A DNA stretch of 64,000 bases, taken from Acetobacter farinalis. Its GTDB lineage: Bacteria > Pseudomonadota > Alphaproteobacteria > Acetobacterales > Acetobacteraceae. Of this stretch, positions 1 through 9,794 are shown in pieces. Made by a program: the position numbers and the translations under genes. A model generated the notes under the pieces. That model had not been told where the DNA came from. It did not search any database and saw nothing but the letters and a program-made list of their open reading frames with translations. The stretch is taken from assembly GCF_011516935.1 (NCBI RefSeq), contig NZ_WOTF01000001.1, positions 496,001 to 560,000 on the forward strand, given 5' to 3'. Position 1 is the stretch's first letter. Each line of letters opens with the position of its first letter.

Positions 1-15
1 GCCGGATTGCCTGTT

Positions 16-1563
16 ATGTCTGAAGCGCTCGCCCCTGACCTCAGCACGGAAATTGCCCGCCGCCGTACGTTCGCGATCATCTCGCACCCGGATGCTGGTA
101 AAACCACGCTTACGGAACGGATCCTGCGGGCCGGTGGGGCTATTCAGCTTGCAGGGAACGTGCGGGCCAAGGGGGAGCGGCGGCGTACCCGGTCTGACTG
201 GATGTCCATTGAGCGTGAGCGCGGGATTTCCGTTGTCAGTTCCGTTATGACCTTTGAGTATGGCGGCTGTATTTTCAACCTGCTTGATACACCGGGCCAT
301 GAAGACTTCTCGGAAGATACCTACCGCACCCTGACGGCTGTGGACTCCGCCGTCATGGTGATTGACGCCGCCAAGGGTATTGAAGACCGGACACGCAAGC
401 TGTTTGAAATCTGCCGCCTGCGCGATATCCCCATTGTCACCTTCATCAACAAGATGGACCGTGAGGCGCAGGACCCGTTCGCGCTGATGGATGAAATTGC
501 CTCCTCCCTCGCACTGGATACGGCCCCCGCCACATGGCCGGTTGGCCGTGCCGCCGGGTTTGTGGGGACGTACGACCTGCGGACAAAGGAACTGCATACG
601 CAGGACGCCCTGCCGCAGTCCGACCCACGGGTGGTGCAGGTTTTTGAGGAACTGGAACTGGCGGAAGCCGCCCTGCCCAGCTTCGACCGTGAGTCTTTTG
701 ATGCCGGGCATCTGACACCGGTTTTCTTCGGCAGCGCCATGAAGGAAATTGGCGTGACGGACCTGCTCGATGCGCTGGTGGCGTTCGGGCCTTCTCCGCG
801 GAACCAGGTTGCGGAAACCCGCACGGTGAAGGCGGATGAGCCGGAGATGACCGCGCTTGTTTTTAAAATTCAGGCCAATATGGACCCGAACCATCGGGAC
901 CGCATTGCGTTCGCCCGGATATGTTCCGGCAGGCTGACGCGCGGCATGCGCCTGCGCCACAGCCGCACCGGCAAGAGCTTTGCCGTGCATACACCGCAGT
1001 TCTTTTTTGCGCGGGACCGGCAGTTGGCGGAGGAAGCCTTCGCGGGGGACGTGGTGGGCATTCCCAACCATGGCACCCTGCGCATTGGCGATACGCTGAC
1101 AGAAAATGAAGATCTCAATTTTACCGGCGTGCCGCATTTTGCGCCGGAAATTCTGCGTCGCGTGCGGCTGGATGACGCGATGAAGGCCAAGAAGCTCAAA
1201 CAGGCGCTCACCCAGCTTGCAGAAGAAGGCGTGGTGCAGCTCTTCAAGCCGCAGGATGGCGCACAGCCGATTGTGGGTGTGGTGGGAACACTTCAGCTTG
1301 ACGTGCTTCAGGCACGCCTGAAGGCGGAATATGGGGTGGCGATCGGGTTTGATGCCGTGCCGTTTTCTCTGGCCCGCTGGGTTACGGGGCCGCGTGAGAA
1401 AATTGAAACCTTCTCCATGGTGAACCGCTCCGCCATGGCGGATGATCTGGATGATGATCCGGTGTTCCTCGCCTCTTCAGCCTTCATGATGCGCCGCACA
1501 CAGGAACAGAACCCGGATATCACGTTCCACGATATCAAGCAGATCGGGCTCGAGATTAAATAA
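16..1563 (+). CDS. prfC: Peptide chain release factor 3
   Basis: RF3 is a cytoplasmic translational GTPase that removes RF1 and RF2 from the ribosome after peptide release. The 515-residue product opens with the GTPase domain: P-loop HPDAGKTT at residues 24-31, the switch segment RERGISVVSSV, the G3 motif DTPGHEDFSEDTYRTL and NKMD for guanine recognition. The RF3-type second and third domains follow. Length is close to the usual 525 or so. I chose the ATG at 16; an in-frame TTG at 7 is possible, but the promoter and any upstream signal lie outside the window. It converges on the MFS gene with an 18-base gap. Confidence 0.96.
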   Translation: MSEALAPDLSTEIARRRTFAIISHPDAGKTTLTERILRAGGAIQLAGNVRAKGERRRTRSDWMSIERERGISVVSSVMTFEYGGCIFNLLDTPGHEDFSEDTYRTLTAVDSAVMVIDAAKGIEDRTRKLFEICRLRDIPIVTFINKMDREAQDPFALMDEIASSLALDTAPATWPVGRAAGFVGTYDLRTKELHTQDALPQSDPRVVQVFEELELAEAALPSFDRESFDAGHLTPVFFGSAMKEIGVTDLLDALVAFGPSPRNQVAETRTVKADEPEMTALVFKIQANMDPNHRDRIAFARICSGRLTRGMRLRHSRTGKSFAVHTPQFFFARDRQLAEEAFAGDVVGIPNHGTLRIGDTLTENEDLNFTGVPHFAPEILRRVRLDDAMKAKKLKQALTQLAEEGVVQLFKPQDGAQPIVGVVGTLQLDVLQARLKAEYGVAIGFDAVPFSLARWVTGPREKIETFSMVNRSAMADDLDDDPVFLASSAFMMRRTQEQNPDITFHDIKQIGLEIK

Positions 1564-1581
1564 TCCCGAGCCTGAGAGCCT

Positions 1582-2787
1582 CTACCGCCGCCGTTCAGTC
1601 AGGCAGACGGCAAACGCGAGGGCTGGGAGGGCTGCCCCCACAGCGGCGGCCAGCGGCCAGCCGCCGCGTGCATAGGTCCAGCTTCCAAGGGCTGATCCCG
1701 CCGCTCCCCCCAGAAAGAAAAGCGCCATGTAGAGCCCGTTCAGGCGGGCGCGGTTTTCCGCAGGCAGCATGAACAGGGCGCGTTGCCCGAGCACCAGATT
1801 GGCGGTTACGCCGAAATCAATCACAATACCCGCCAGCGCCAGCATGAGTACAAAAACGGACTGCGGCATGAGCGGGCTGACCAGAAAGGCAAGGCAGACC
1901 AGCGCCATGGCGGCAAGTGTTGCAGGCCATGTCCAGCCTTTATCGGCCATGCGCCCGGCAATGGGGGCTGCAATGGCTCCGGCCACACCAACGAATGCAA
2001 AAAGTGCAATCTGACCCTGAGAAAAATGGAACGGCGGGGCCGCCAGCAGCAGGGGCGTTACGGTCCAGAACAGGCTGAATGCACCGAACATGCAGGCATG
2101 ATAGAACGCCCGCCGCTGGAGCACCCGTGTGGTGAGCAGCAGCGCCACCATTGAGCTGAGCAGCGCGCCATAGTGTTTTTTGGTGGCTGGCCTGTGCTGC
2201 GGCAGAACGCGCTGCAACAGGATGGACAGCACCAGCATGATCCCGGCTGAGATCAGGAAAATGGCGTGCCAGGACGAAAACTGGGTCACAAAACTGGACA
2301 CGGGGCGGGCCATCATAATGCCCAGCATCAGGCCGCTCATGACATTGCCCACCACACGGCCCCGGATGCCTTCATGCGCGAGGCCGGCGGCCAGAGGCAC
2401 CAGAATCTGCACAGCAACAGACAGAACCCCGATCAACCCGATGGCCAGCAGGAAGGGCAGCGGGTGGTGTGCAAACGGCAGTGCCAGAAGGGCGAGCATG
2501 ACAAGGCGTGTCATCCAGACAATCAGGCTGCGGTTTTCCAGCAGATCGGCCAGCGGCACAATCAGCAGAAGGCCGAGGCAGTATCCAAGCTGGGTGATGG
2601 TGACAATCAAGCCGGACTGGCTTTGCGGGAGAGCCAGTGCGGTGCTGATGGGGCCAGCCAGCGGCTGGGCGTAATACAGATTTGCAACGATCAGCCCGCA
2701 GGCCGCGGCGATAATCCGGACAAGTGCGGGGCTTGGGGCTGCCTGTTTAACAGGGCGGCTGGATGTGGACGGATGGTGTGATGTCAT
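1582..2787 (-). CDS. MFS transporter, drug/sugar efflux type
   Basis: This is a 401-residue inner-membrane protein made almost entirely of hydrophobic segments, consistent with the 12-helix major facilitator fold. The segment GYCLGLLLIVPLADLLENRS near residue 70 matches the loop 2-3 motif of efflux-type MFS members. The substrate cannot be read from sequence. Its start codon overlaps the stop of the upstream Nudix gene by 4 bases (ATGA), so the two are probably cotranscribed and translationally coupled. The product ends with a short basic tail. Confidence 0.85.
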   Translation of the reverse strand: MTSHHPSTSSRPVKQAAPSPALVRIIAAACGLIVANLYYAQPLAGPISTALALPQSQSGLIVTITQLGYCLGLLLIVPLADLLENRSLIVWMTRLVMLALLALPFAHHPLPFLLAIGLIGVLSVAVQILVPLAAGLAHEGIRGRVVGNVMSGLMLGIMMARPVSSFVTQFSSWHAIFLISAGIMLVLSILLQRVLPQHRPATKKHYGALLSSMVALLLTTRVLQRRAFYHACMFGAFSLFWTVTPLLLAAPPFHFSQGQIALFAFVGVAGAIAAPIAGRMADKGWTWPATLAAMALVCLAFLVSPLMPQSVFVLMLALAGIVIDFGVTANLVLGQRALFMLPAENRARLNGLYMALFFLGGAAGSALGSWTYARGGWPLAAAVGAALPALAFAVCLTERRR

Positions 2788-3509
2788 GAACGGGTGGCAT
2801 CCAGTAAGGCACGGGAAGTAGGGAGCAGGTCAGTGCGGTTCAGCCACGCGTCAATCTCGGCGGGTGGAACCAGCGCCAGTTGGTCATATTCCTGATTTGC
2901 CGAGCTTTCCCAGCAGGCGGTTACGGCACTGAAAGAGAGCGGGGTGCGCATGGGGATACCGATATCCAGAATCCGGGTGCCGGGGTGGCGGGCAATCAGG
3001 CGCGGGGAGCCGACATGCAGGCTTTCGGCGGTCAGGCCAAGTTCTTCCTCGGCTTCTGCCAGAAGCTGTTCGGCGAGATTGACGGCGGTGCTTTCTCCGC
3101 GCCGTTCAATGCTGCCCGCAGGGGGGCTTTGCCAGAAATTCCCCTGATACAGGGAGGAAGGGTGCCGCCTGCCCAGAACGTAGCCTTCAGGCGTTTCCAG
3201 CAGGCCGATGACGGCAAGCGGTTGCAGCCGAAGGTGCGGATACAGGGCCGGGTTTTTCATCTGCGCCAGAACGGAGCGGTAATCTGTCCAGTGGCCGGAG
3301 ATGGCTGTGCGGGTCACGCGGTCTGCTGAAAAAACGCAGCCGTTGAACAGGGAGGGATTTGTCTGGCAGGCCGCCGCCCAGATGCGTGTGATCTCCGCCT
3401 CAATGTCCGCCGTATGCTGTGGAGCATGTGTGGTGACGGTGAGTGTGCAGGAGGGGGAGAGGGGCAGGAGAGGCCAGTGGCCGGAAAAGCTCGGGATCAT
3501 GCCGCCCAT
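2784..3509 (-). CDS. Nudix hydrolase family protein, NUDT22-like
   Basis: A Nudix-fold protein of about 241 residues. The central segment from PPAGSIERRGES to AEAEEELGL is a recognisable but altered Nudix box: the EE and the GL are present, the arginine of REUxEE is replaced by alanine, and the spacing from the first glutamate is longer than usual. The N-terminal part (IWAAACQTNPSLFNGCVF) resembles the region before the Nudix domain in NUDT22-type UDP-sugar hydrolases; that link is inference from motif memory. ATG 3509, ATG 3500 and GTG 3518 are all possible starts and none has a strong ribosome site. It is coupled to the MFS gene by an ATGA overlap. Confidence 0.7.
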   Translation of the reverse strand: MGGMIPSFSGHWPLLPLSPSCTLTVTTHAPQHTADIEAEITRIWAAACQTNPSLFNGCVFSADRVTRTAISGHWTDYRSVLAQMKNPALYPHLRLQPLAVIGLLETPEGYVLGRRHPSSLYQGNFWQSPPAGSIERRGESTAVNLAEQLLAEAEEELGLTAESLHVGSPRLIARHPGTRILDIGIPMRTPLSFSAVTACWESSANQEYDQLALVPPAEIDAWLNRTDLLPTSRALLDATRS

Positions 3510-3570
3510 GATACGCACGGCACGGGAACAGGTGTGAAAAAAACTGTAGCCTGAGCGGCAGGACCGCCAG

Positions 3571-3605
3571 AAAAAACGGGAGGCGGGTAAAACCCGGCCT
3601 CCCGT
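3571..3605 (-). terminator. Rho-independent terminator after icd
   Basis: On the minus strand a hairpin with a 13-14 base stem (one bulged base) and a 3-base loop is followed by six T residues (A run 3571-3576 on the plus strand). It starts 16 bases past the stop of the isocitrate dehydrogenase gene. Confidence 0.85.
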
Positions 3606-3620
3606 CGGCCTGAGGGCGGC

Positions 3621-4652
3621 TCAGACGAGCTGCTGTTTCAGGGCTGCGGTCAGATCTTTGGTAGAGGCATTGCCGCCCAGATCTTTCGTGCGGACGTTGC
3701 CTTCCGTAATGACCTTCTTGATTGCGAGGTCGATACGGTCTGCCAGATCCTGACGGCCGACATGCTGGAGCATCATCACCGCGGCCAGCAGCAGGGCCAG
3801 AGGGTTGGCAATGCCTTGCCCGGCAATGTCGGGTGCGGAGCCGTGCACGGCTTCGAACACAGCGGCTTTTTCACCGATGTTGGCACCCGGAGCCATGCCC
3901 AGACCGCCAACAAGGCCAGCCGTGAGGTCAGACAGGATGTCACCGAACAGGTTGGTGGTGACAATCACGTCAAACTGCCACGGATTGATGACGAGCTGCA
4001 TGGCGCAGGCATCCACAATCCGTTCATTGAACGCAACGCGGCCTTTATATTCCTCGGCAACCTTACGGCCTTCCTCAAGGAAGAGGCCGGTCAGCAGTTT
4101 GAGGATGTTCGCCTTGTGAACAATGGTAACCGTCTTGCGGTTGTTCTTGAGCGCATACTCAAAAGCAAACCTCACAATGCGACGGCACTCTGCACGGGAG
4201 TTGAAGCCGGTGCTGAGCGCAATACCCTTCGGGTCATCCCCAACCGGAACATAATGTTCCATGGCTGCGTAATAGCCTTCAAGATTTTCACGGAACAGGA
4301 CCAGATCAATCTTGTCGAACTTGCCACCGGGCACAATCGTCTTGGTGGGGCGCAGGTTGGCGAACAGCCCGAACTCCTGACGCAGTGTGACGTTGATGGA
4401 TTTGAAGCCGCCACCCACCGGTGTGGTCAGGGGGCCTTTCAGAGCAAGGCCGGTGCGGCGGATGCTCTCAATGGTCTGTTTGGGCAGCGGGTCATTGACC
4501 GCATCCACCCCGGCCATGCCGGCAAGCTGGGGGTCCCACTGGAACGGGGCGCCAACGGCATCAAGAAGTTCGGTAACTGATTCAACAATTTCAGGCCCGA
4601 TCCCGTCACCGGCAATAAGAGTGGCGGGGATGGTTTTGCTGTCTGTCGTCAT
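3621..4652 (-). CDS. icd: Isocitrate dehydrogenase, NAD-type
   Basis: This cytoplasmic enzyme oxidises isocitrate to 2-oxoglutarate and CO2 in the citric acid cycle. The 343-residue protein has the beta-decarboxylating dehydrogenase signature: the substrate-phosphate loop [20 protein letters not shown], the ENLEGYY segment, the metal-binding region [17 protein letters not shown] and the cofactor loop [15 protein letters not shown]. An acidic residue after HGSAP, where NADP enzymes carry lysine, favours NAD. 3-isopropylmalate or tartrate dehydrogenases are relatives but fit less well. ATG 4652 is preferred over an upstream start at 4715 because GGGAG lies 8 bases before it. A NAD-linked enzyme fits the acetate-oxidising cycle implied by the aar locus. 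Confidence 0.9.
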   Translation of the reverse strand: MTTDSKTIPATLIAGDGIGPEIVESVTELLDAVGAPFQWDPQLAGMAGVDAVNDPLPKQTIESIRRTGLALKGPLTTPVGGGFKSINVTLRQEFGLFANLRPTKTIVPGGKFDKIDLVLFRENLEGYYAAMEHYVPVGDDPKGIALSTGFNSRAECRRIVRFAFEYALKNNRKTVTIVHKANILKLLTGLFLEEGRKVAEEYKGRVAFNERIVDACAMQLVINPWQFDVIVTTNLFGDILSDLTAGLVGGLGMAPGANIGEKAAVFEAVHGSAPDIAGQGIANPLALLLAAVMMLQHVGRQDLADRIDLAIKKVITEGNVRTKDLGGNASTKDLTAALKQQLV

Positions 4653-4746
4653 TCTGGAAGCTCCCTTCACTTCGCAGCTTTTCTGCTCTTCTTCGGCCAG
4701 GCAAGCGATTCCCAATTGCGTGACCAGTTGCGATAATCAGGTTCTC

Positions 4747-6525
4747 TCACGCTCTGTTGAGAGGCGCACAGGCGGTTTTCAGCCAGTTTCTGGCATCAGA
4801 TGGCAGGTGAGGGCCTATATGGGCCATGATTTGTGCATGGTAGGCATCCAGAACCTGAGCATCTTCCTCCCCCAGAAGGGCCGGATCAATCAGGTTTCTG
4901 TCAAAAGGAGCGAGAGTCAGCGTCTCAAACACATGGCCGGGGCGGTTCTCTCCGGCGCTCTCGCGCACAAGCACCAGCGTTTCCAGCCGGATTCCGTAGG
5001 CTCCCGGTTCATAATAGCCGGGTTCGTTGGAGAGAATCATGCCGTCCTGCAACACAATGGCGGAGGGGGTTTTGGCGATCCGGGCCGGACCTTCATGCAC
5101 GGAGAGAAAGCTGCCAACGCCGTGGCCGGTGCCGTGATCATAATCCAGCCCGACCTGCCACAGGTCATAACGCGCCAGGGCATCCAGCGCGTGGCCGGTG
5201 GTGCCTGTGGGGAAGCGGGCGCGGCCAAGGCGCAGGTTGCCCTTCAGCACGCGGGTAAAGGTTTCCTTCAGGCGGGCTGGCGGGGTGTTGGGGCCGGTCC
5301 AGACTGTGCGGGTGACATCCGTTGTGCCTTCCGGATACTGGCCGCCACTGTCAATCAGGTAGACTTCATCCGCATTCAGGGGGCGGTCACTCTCCGGTGT
5401 CACGCGATAATGAATCACGGCACCATTCGGCCCCGCGCCGGAAATGGCGGGGAAGGATTCCCCACGGTAGTCAGCCCCTTCCGCCCGGAAGGAGTCCAGC
5501 TTGCTGGCGGCCTGAAGCTCTGTCGTGCCGCGCGCGTCTTCCGTGCTCAACCAGTGCAGGAAGCGGCACAGGGCTACGCCGTCTTTCAGATGGGCCTTGC
5601 GGGCGCCTTCCTGCTCCGTGGCGTTCTTGCGGGCTTTGGGCAGCAGGCACGGGTCCGGGCTTTCCTGCACGATGGCGCTGTGGCGGCGGAGCACCTCCGT
5701 AAACCAGATGGCATTGCTGGCCGGGTCCACTCCCACGGTCTTGCCGGCGAGTGTGGCCAGTATGGTTTCCATGGTGTCCGGCTCGTGCACGCGCACATCC
5801 GTGCCCAGCCATTCGCGCACATCTGCCGGGATCTTGCTGGCCTGAATGAACAGATCCACCGAGGCATCGGCATGCAGCACGGCAAAAGCCAGAACGACCG
5901 GAGTGCAGGGAAGATCGGTGCCCCGGATATTCAGCAGCCATGCGATGGAAGCTGAATCGCTCAAGACAGCGGCGGCCTGTCCGGCTTCAGCCAGAGCATG
6001 GCCGAGGCGGGTGCGCTTGTCGTGTGAGCTCTCGCCCGCATAAACCAGCGGATGAATGCTGGCCGGGGCGGCGGGGAAGGCCGGGCGGTCTGCCCACAGG
6101 GCGTCTGTCAGGTTTTCAGCGGTGGGGACCAGTTCAATGCCGGAGAGATGCGTGAAAGGCCGCAGCTCCGCACTGCTCATGATACGCGGGTCATACCCGA
6201 TGCGGGCGTGAGCGGGGGCCTTCCGGGCGAGCCATGCCGGGGGTGGGGTCTGGTGGATGTGCTGGCGTTCCCAGCAGGTGCTGTCCACCTGCTGGTCCAT
6301 CTGGGTGATGTAGCGTCCATCCGAGAAAACCGCGGCGGACTCTGCCAGCACCAGCGCCATGCCGGCGCTGCCGGTAAAGCCCGTCAGCCAGGCCAGACGG
6401 TCCGCACAGGCGGGAGTATATTCGCCCAGAAATTCATCACTGTGGGGGATAATCAGCCCATCCAGACCATTCTGTTTCAGGAGCGCACGCAGGGCGGCAA
6501 GACGGGTGGCGGATGCGGACGGCAT
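4747..6525 (-). CDS. Xaa-Pro aminopeptidase, M24B
   Basis: A large (592-residue) cytoplasmic aminopeptidase P that removes N-terminal residues preceding proline. Two N-terminal creatinase-like domains precede the pita-bread catalytic domain. The dinuclear metal ligands are visible: the two aspartates in VYLIDSGGQYPEGTTDVTRT, the histidine in DHGTGHGVGSFLSVHEGP, and the glutamates in LSNEPGYYEPGAYGIRLE. About 600 residues matches the long bacterial and eukaryotic cytosolic form rather than the 440-residue PepP. ATG 6525 has GAGG six bases upstream, so I prefer it to the in-frame start at 6561. A terminator separates it from prmA. Confidence 0.93.
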   Translation of the reverse strand: MPSASATRLAALRALLKQNGLDGLIIPHSDEFLGEYTPACADRLAWLTGFTGSAGMALVLAESAAVFSDGRYITQMDQQVDSTCWERQHIHQTPPPAWLARKAPAHARIGYDPRIMSSAELRPFTHLSGIELVPTAENLTDALWADRPAFPAAPASIHPLVYAGESSHDKRTRLGHALAEAGQAAAVLSDSASIAWLLNIRGTDLPCTPVVLAFAVLHADASVDLFIQASKIPADVREWLGTDVRVHEPDTMETILATLAGKTVGVDPASNAIWFTEVLRRHSAIVQESPDPCLLPKARKNATEQEGARKAHLKDGVALCRFLHWLSTEDARGTTELQAASKLDSFRAEGADYRGESFPAISGAGPNGAVIHYRVTPESDRPLNADEVYLIDSGGQYPEGTTDVTRTVWTGPNTPPARLKETFTRVLKGNLRLGRARFPTGTTGHALDALARYDLWQVGLDYDHGTGHGVGSFLSVHEGPARIAKTPSAIVLQDGMILSNEPGYYEPGAYGIRLETLVLVRESAGENRPGHVFETLTLAPFDRNLIDPALLGEEDAQVLDAYHAQIMAHIGPHLPSDARNWLKTACAPLNRA

Positions 6526-6564
6526 GGCAGGCCTCACAAATACTGTCTTGAGGAAAGGCAATTG

Positions 6565-6598
6565 TAAAAAACGCCTGCATGAGGTGTCATGCAGGCGT
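6565..6598 (-). terminator. Rho-independent terminator after prmA
   Basis: A perfect 12-bp stem (6571-6582 with 6587-6598) and a GGTG/CACC loop, followed on the minus strand by a run of at least six T residues. It begins six bases beyond the prmA stop and insulates prmA from the aminopeptidase gene. Confidence 0.92.
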
Positions 6599-6603
6599 CG
6601 GGT

Positions 6604-7515
6604 TCAGTGTGTTTGCGCGGAGGGGCGGCGCAGGACCAGTGTGGCCCAGTCCCCTTCCGTAAAGGTGTGTTCCAGCACCAGCCCCAGCCTGCGGTGCGCG
6701 GCCAGCACCATGCGGATCTGGGTGCGCAGCAGGCCCGCCAGAATGACCGTGCCGCCGGGGGCCAGATTATGGGCCAGATCTTTGGCCATCAGGCACAGGG
6801 GGCGGGCCAGAATATTGGCAAACACCAGATCATACGGCGCGGTGTGGCGAATTTCCGGGGTTCTCCAGCCATTGCCCAGTCGGCATGTCAGGGCACGGCC
6901 CAGCCCGTTGCGCTCTGCATTCTGCGCGGCCACGCGCACGGACCAGGGTTCTATATCAACCGCCAGCACCTTTTTGTGCAGCAGGGCCGCGGCGGCCATG
7001 GCCAGAATGCCTGACCCGCAGCCCAGATCCAGAATGTTGCGCGGGTTGCGGTAGGCAATGCGTTCCAGCGCACGCAGGCAGCCCCGTGTGGAACCGTGTT
7101 CGCCCGAGCCGAAGGCCACTCCGGCATCCAGCGTCAGCGCGATGCGGGTGGGGTGCCTTGCATCGGGCAGGTGGGTGCCACGGATAACAAAACGCTGCCC
7201 CACATCCTGCTCGGGGAAGGATTCATAGGTGCGGGCCAGCCAGCCTTCGGCCTCCGTCGCGCTGCGTTCGAGCGGTGCGCTCACGCCAGAGGTGAGCTGT
7301 GCCAGAACAAGGGCTGTGGCCAGATCATCTTCCCGGTGCCCGACGTCTTTTACGCCTTCTACCCGCCAGAGGGTGCCTTCCGGATTGGCTTCAAAAATAC
7401 CAACCGTGGTGCAGACGCTGCCGATGGCATTTTCATAGGATTCGACAGCAGATTCCGGAACGGTGACCGCAACCGTTTCCAGAGCGGAGGCGTGACGACG
7501 GGGAGCAACGGCCAT
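6604..7515 (-). CDS. prmA: Ribosomal protein L11 methyltransferase
   Basis: An S-adenosylmethionine-dependent enzyme that trimethylates ribosomal protein L11 in the cytoplasm. The 303-residue product has a PrmA-like N-terminal substrate domain and a Rossmann methyltransferase domain with motif I ILDLGCGSGILAMAAA; the preceding segment DAGVAFGSGEHGSTRGCL is typical of PrmA. The active-site segment FANILARPL replaces the NPPF/Y loop of N6-adenine methyltransferases, as expected for this family. Its ATG overlaps the helicase stop by one base (TAATG), so it is translationally coupled to uvrD. Confidence 0.94.
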   Translation of the reverse strand: MAVAPRRHASALETVAVTVPESAVESYENAIGSVCTTVGIFEANPEGTLWRVEGVKDVGHREDDLATALVLAQLTSGVSAPLERSATEAEGWLARTYESFPEQDVGQRFVIRGTHLPDARHPTRIALTLDAGVAFGSGEHGSTRGCLRALERIAYRNPRNILDLGCGSGILAMAAAALLHKKVLAVDIEPWSVRVAAQNAERNGLGRALTCRLGNGWRTPEIRHTAPYDLVFANILARPLCLMAKDLAHNLAPGGTVILAGLLRTQIRMVLAAHRRLGLVLEHTFTEGDWATLVLRRPSAQTH

Positions 7516-9740
7516 TAAAGCTTCTCTAAAAAAGTGGATTGGAGGTGTTTGATGCCGTCTTCATTTTCAAAGGCGACATCAACATGATGATGATTGGCTG
7601 CGACAATGATGCCCTCTCCAAATCTGGGGTGGCGCACGCGGTCTCCCAGTTGGAAGGAGGCGGCCTGTTCAGCCAGAGGGTCCCGCCGCCTGCGGGCGAC
7701 AAGTGGCGCACCCCCGGCAAAAACCGAGTCCGCGGAGCGCAGGGCGCGATGCAGGGTGTCCCGCGCTTCATGCCGGATAACATGCTCGTCCGGCAGTTCC
7801 TCCAGAAAGCGGCTGGGCATGGAAGGCTGCCAGTTTGCGTAGATGCGCCGCCGGGCGGCATGGAAAATCAGGGCATGTTTGCGCGCACGGGTAATGCCCA
7901 CATAGGCAAGCCTGCGCTCTTCCTCCAGCCCTTTCAGCCCGCCTTCATCCAGCGTGCGCTGGGAGGGAAACACGCCTTCCTCCCAACCGGGCAGGAAGAC
8001 AATATCAAATTCCAGCCCCTTCGCGCCGTGCAGGGTCATGAGGGAAATGCGGGCATCTCCGGCATTTTCGTCATGCTCCATCACCAGCGCGACATGTTCC
8101 AGAAATTCACCCAGCGTGCCGAAATCCGCCAGAGCGCGGACCAGTTCCTTCAGGTTTTCCAGCCGCCCCGGCGCTTCCGGTGAGGTATCGGCCTGCCACA
8201 TGGCCAGATAGCCGCTTTCTTCCAGCAGGTGTTCCACCGCCACCACATGCCCCTCACGCGCAAGGATATCGCGCGTGGTGTCCAGTGCTGTCATCAGCGC
8301 CCTGACGAGATCACCGGTTTTGCCCTTCAGTTCCTTTTCCGCCAGCAGGGCCTGTGTTGCGGCTGTCAGGGGAATATGGCGGCTACGGGCGGCGGCATGC
8401 AGCTTCTGCACCCCCGCAGGCCCCATGCCGCGCTTTGGGGTGTTGAGAATGCGTTCAAACGCCAGATCATCCGAAGGCTGGTTGAGAACGCGCATATAGG
8501 CCAGCGCATCACGGATTTCGGCGCGCTCATAGAATCGCACCCCGCCCACAATGCGGTAGGGCACGCCGCTCTGAACCAGCTTTTCTTCAAAGGCGCGGGT
8601 TTGGAACCCGGCGCGGACAAGGATGGCCATTTCCGAAAGGGAGTGCCCTTCGGCCCGCATTTTCTGCGCCATACCGCAGACATCACGGGCTTCTTCATCC
8701 GAATCCCCAACGCCGACCACGAGCACTTTCTCGCCGCTGGCATCATCCCGGCCGGAGCGCAGGGTTTTGCCCAGCCGTTCATCATTATGGGCAATCAGCC
8801 CGGCAGCGGCCCCCAGAATATGGCGGGTGGAGCGGTAGTTGCGTTCCAGCCGGACAATCTGCGCACCGGGGAAATCTTTCTCAAACCGCAGGATATTGCC
8901 CACTTCCGCCCCGCGCCAGGAGTAGATGGACTGGTCATCATCCCCCACGCAGCAGATGTTGGAGGGCTCACCCGGCCTGAGGGCCAGCAGCCGCAGCCAC
9001 AGATACTGGATGGTGTTGGTATCCTGATACTCATCCACCAGAATATAGCGGAACAGGCGGTGGTACTGGGCCAGAACATCGGGGCGGGTGCGCAGGATTT
9101 CCGTGACATGGAGCATCAGGTCTCCAAAATCACACGCATTCAACTGGATCAGCCGGGCCTGATAGGCGGTGTAGATGGCGCGCACATGGCCATCCGCAAA
9201 ATCGGAATCTTCGGCGTCGGTCACGCGCTCGGGTGTCAGGCCCCGGTCTTTCCAGCGCTGGATAACGCCCAGAATGCCCGGAGCAGGCCAGCGTTTGGTG
9301 TCAATCTGCCAGGGTGTCATCACCTGCTTGAGCAGGCGGAGCTGGTCATCCGTGTCCAGAATGGTGAAGCTGCTGCTCAGGCCCACATAATCGGCATGGC
9401 GGCGCAGCATCCGGGCGCACAGGGCGTGGAAGGTGCCAAGCCATAACCCTTCCGCCGGGCTGCCAAGCAGCAGGGAGACACGCTCACGCATTTCCTTGGC
9501 GGCTTTGTTGGTAAAGGTAACGGCCAGAATCTGCCAGGGTTTGGCGCGTTCCGTAAGCAGGATATGGGCAAAGCGTGTGGTCAGCACCCGTGTTTTGCCT
9601 GTGCCCGCACCGGCCAGAACCAGCAGGGGGCCATCCGTGGTTTCAATGGCGGCGCGCTGTTCAGGGTTCAGGCGTGCGAGATAGGACTCGCCCTGATCAG
9701 GAGATGATGAAAAAAGCGCGGAGGAAGGGTGTTCGGACAT
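7515..9740 (-). CDS. uvrD: ATP-dependent DNA helicase UvrD/PcrA
   Basis: A 741-residue superfamily 1A 3'-5' helicase for nucleotide excision and mismatch repair and for clearing recombinase or stalled polymerase. The Q motif LNPEQRAAI is followed by Walker A (AGAGTGKT, residues 43-50), LVDEYQDTN (motif II), GDDDQSIYSWRGA (motif III), LERNYRS (motif IV), LMTLHGAKGLEFD (motif V) and AYVGITRARK (motif VI). The C-terminal PcrA-type tail has GDRVRHPRFGEG. The reading frame stays open upstream to 10655, but ATG 9740 is where the conserved protein begins; the upstream part is antisense to the radC-like gene. Start is coupled downstream to prmA. Confidence 0.95.
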   Translation of the reverse strand: MSEHPSSALFSSSPDQGESYLARLNPEQRAAIETTDGPLLVLAGAGTGKTRVLTTRFAHILLTERAKPWQILAVTFTNKAAKEMRERVSLLLGSPAEGLWLGTFHALCARMLRRHADYVGLSSSFTILDTDDQLRLLKQVMTPWQIDTKRWPAPGILGVIQRWKDRGLTPERVTDAEDSDFADGHVRAIYTAYQARLIQLNACDFGDLMLHVTEILRTRPDVLAQYHRLFRYILVDEYQDTNTIQYLWLRLLALRPGEPSNICCVGDDDQSIYSWRGAEVGNILRFEKDFPGAQIVRLERNYRSTRHILGAAAGLIAHNDERLGKTLRSGRDDASGEKVLVVGVGDSDEEARDVCGMAQKMRAEGHSLSEMAILVRAGFQTRAFEEKLVQSGVPYRIVGGVRFYERAEIRDALAYMRVLNQPSDDLAFERILNTPKRGMGPAGVQKLHAAARSRHIPLTAATQALLAEKELKGKTGDLVRALMTALDTTRDILAREGHVVAVEHLLEESGYLAMWQADTSPEAPGRLENLKELVRALADFGTLGEFLEHVALVMEHDENAGDARISLMTLHGAKGLEFDIVFLPGWEEGVFPSQRTLDEGGLKGLEEERRLAYVGITRARKHALIFHAARRRIYANWQPSMPSRFLEELPDEHVIRHEARDTLHRALRSADSVFAGGAPLVARRRRDPLAEQAASFQLGDRVRHPRFGEGIIVAANHHHVDVAFENEDGIKHLQSTFLEKL

Positions 9741-9794
9741 GTTCACTTCACCCTTATATAGTCTTGAAAGCCTGAGGCCAATCGGAGCAGTGGC

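Noticed and set aside
4387-5955. 522-residue plus-strand frame
   Set aside because: Shadow of the icd and aminopeptidase genes on the opposite strand; low-complexity composition and no family motif.
9731-9744. GTTC-N6-GTTC resembling the alphaproteobacterial LexA box at the uvrD start
   Set aside because: The spacer is six rather than the seven bases of the known motif and it overlaps the start codon, so I do not call it an SOS site.
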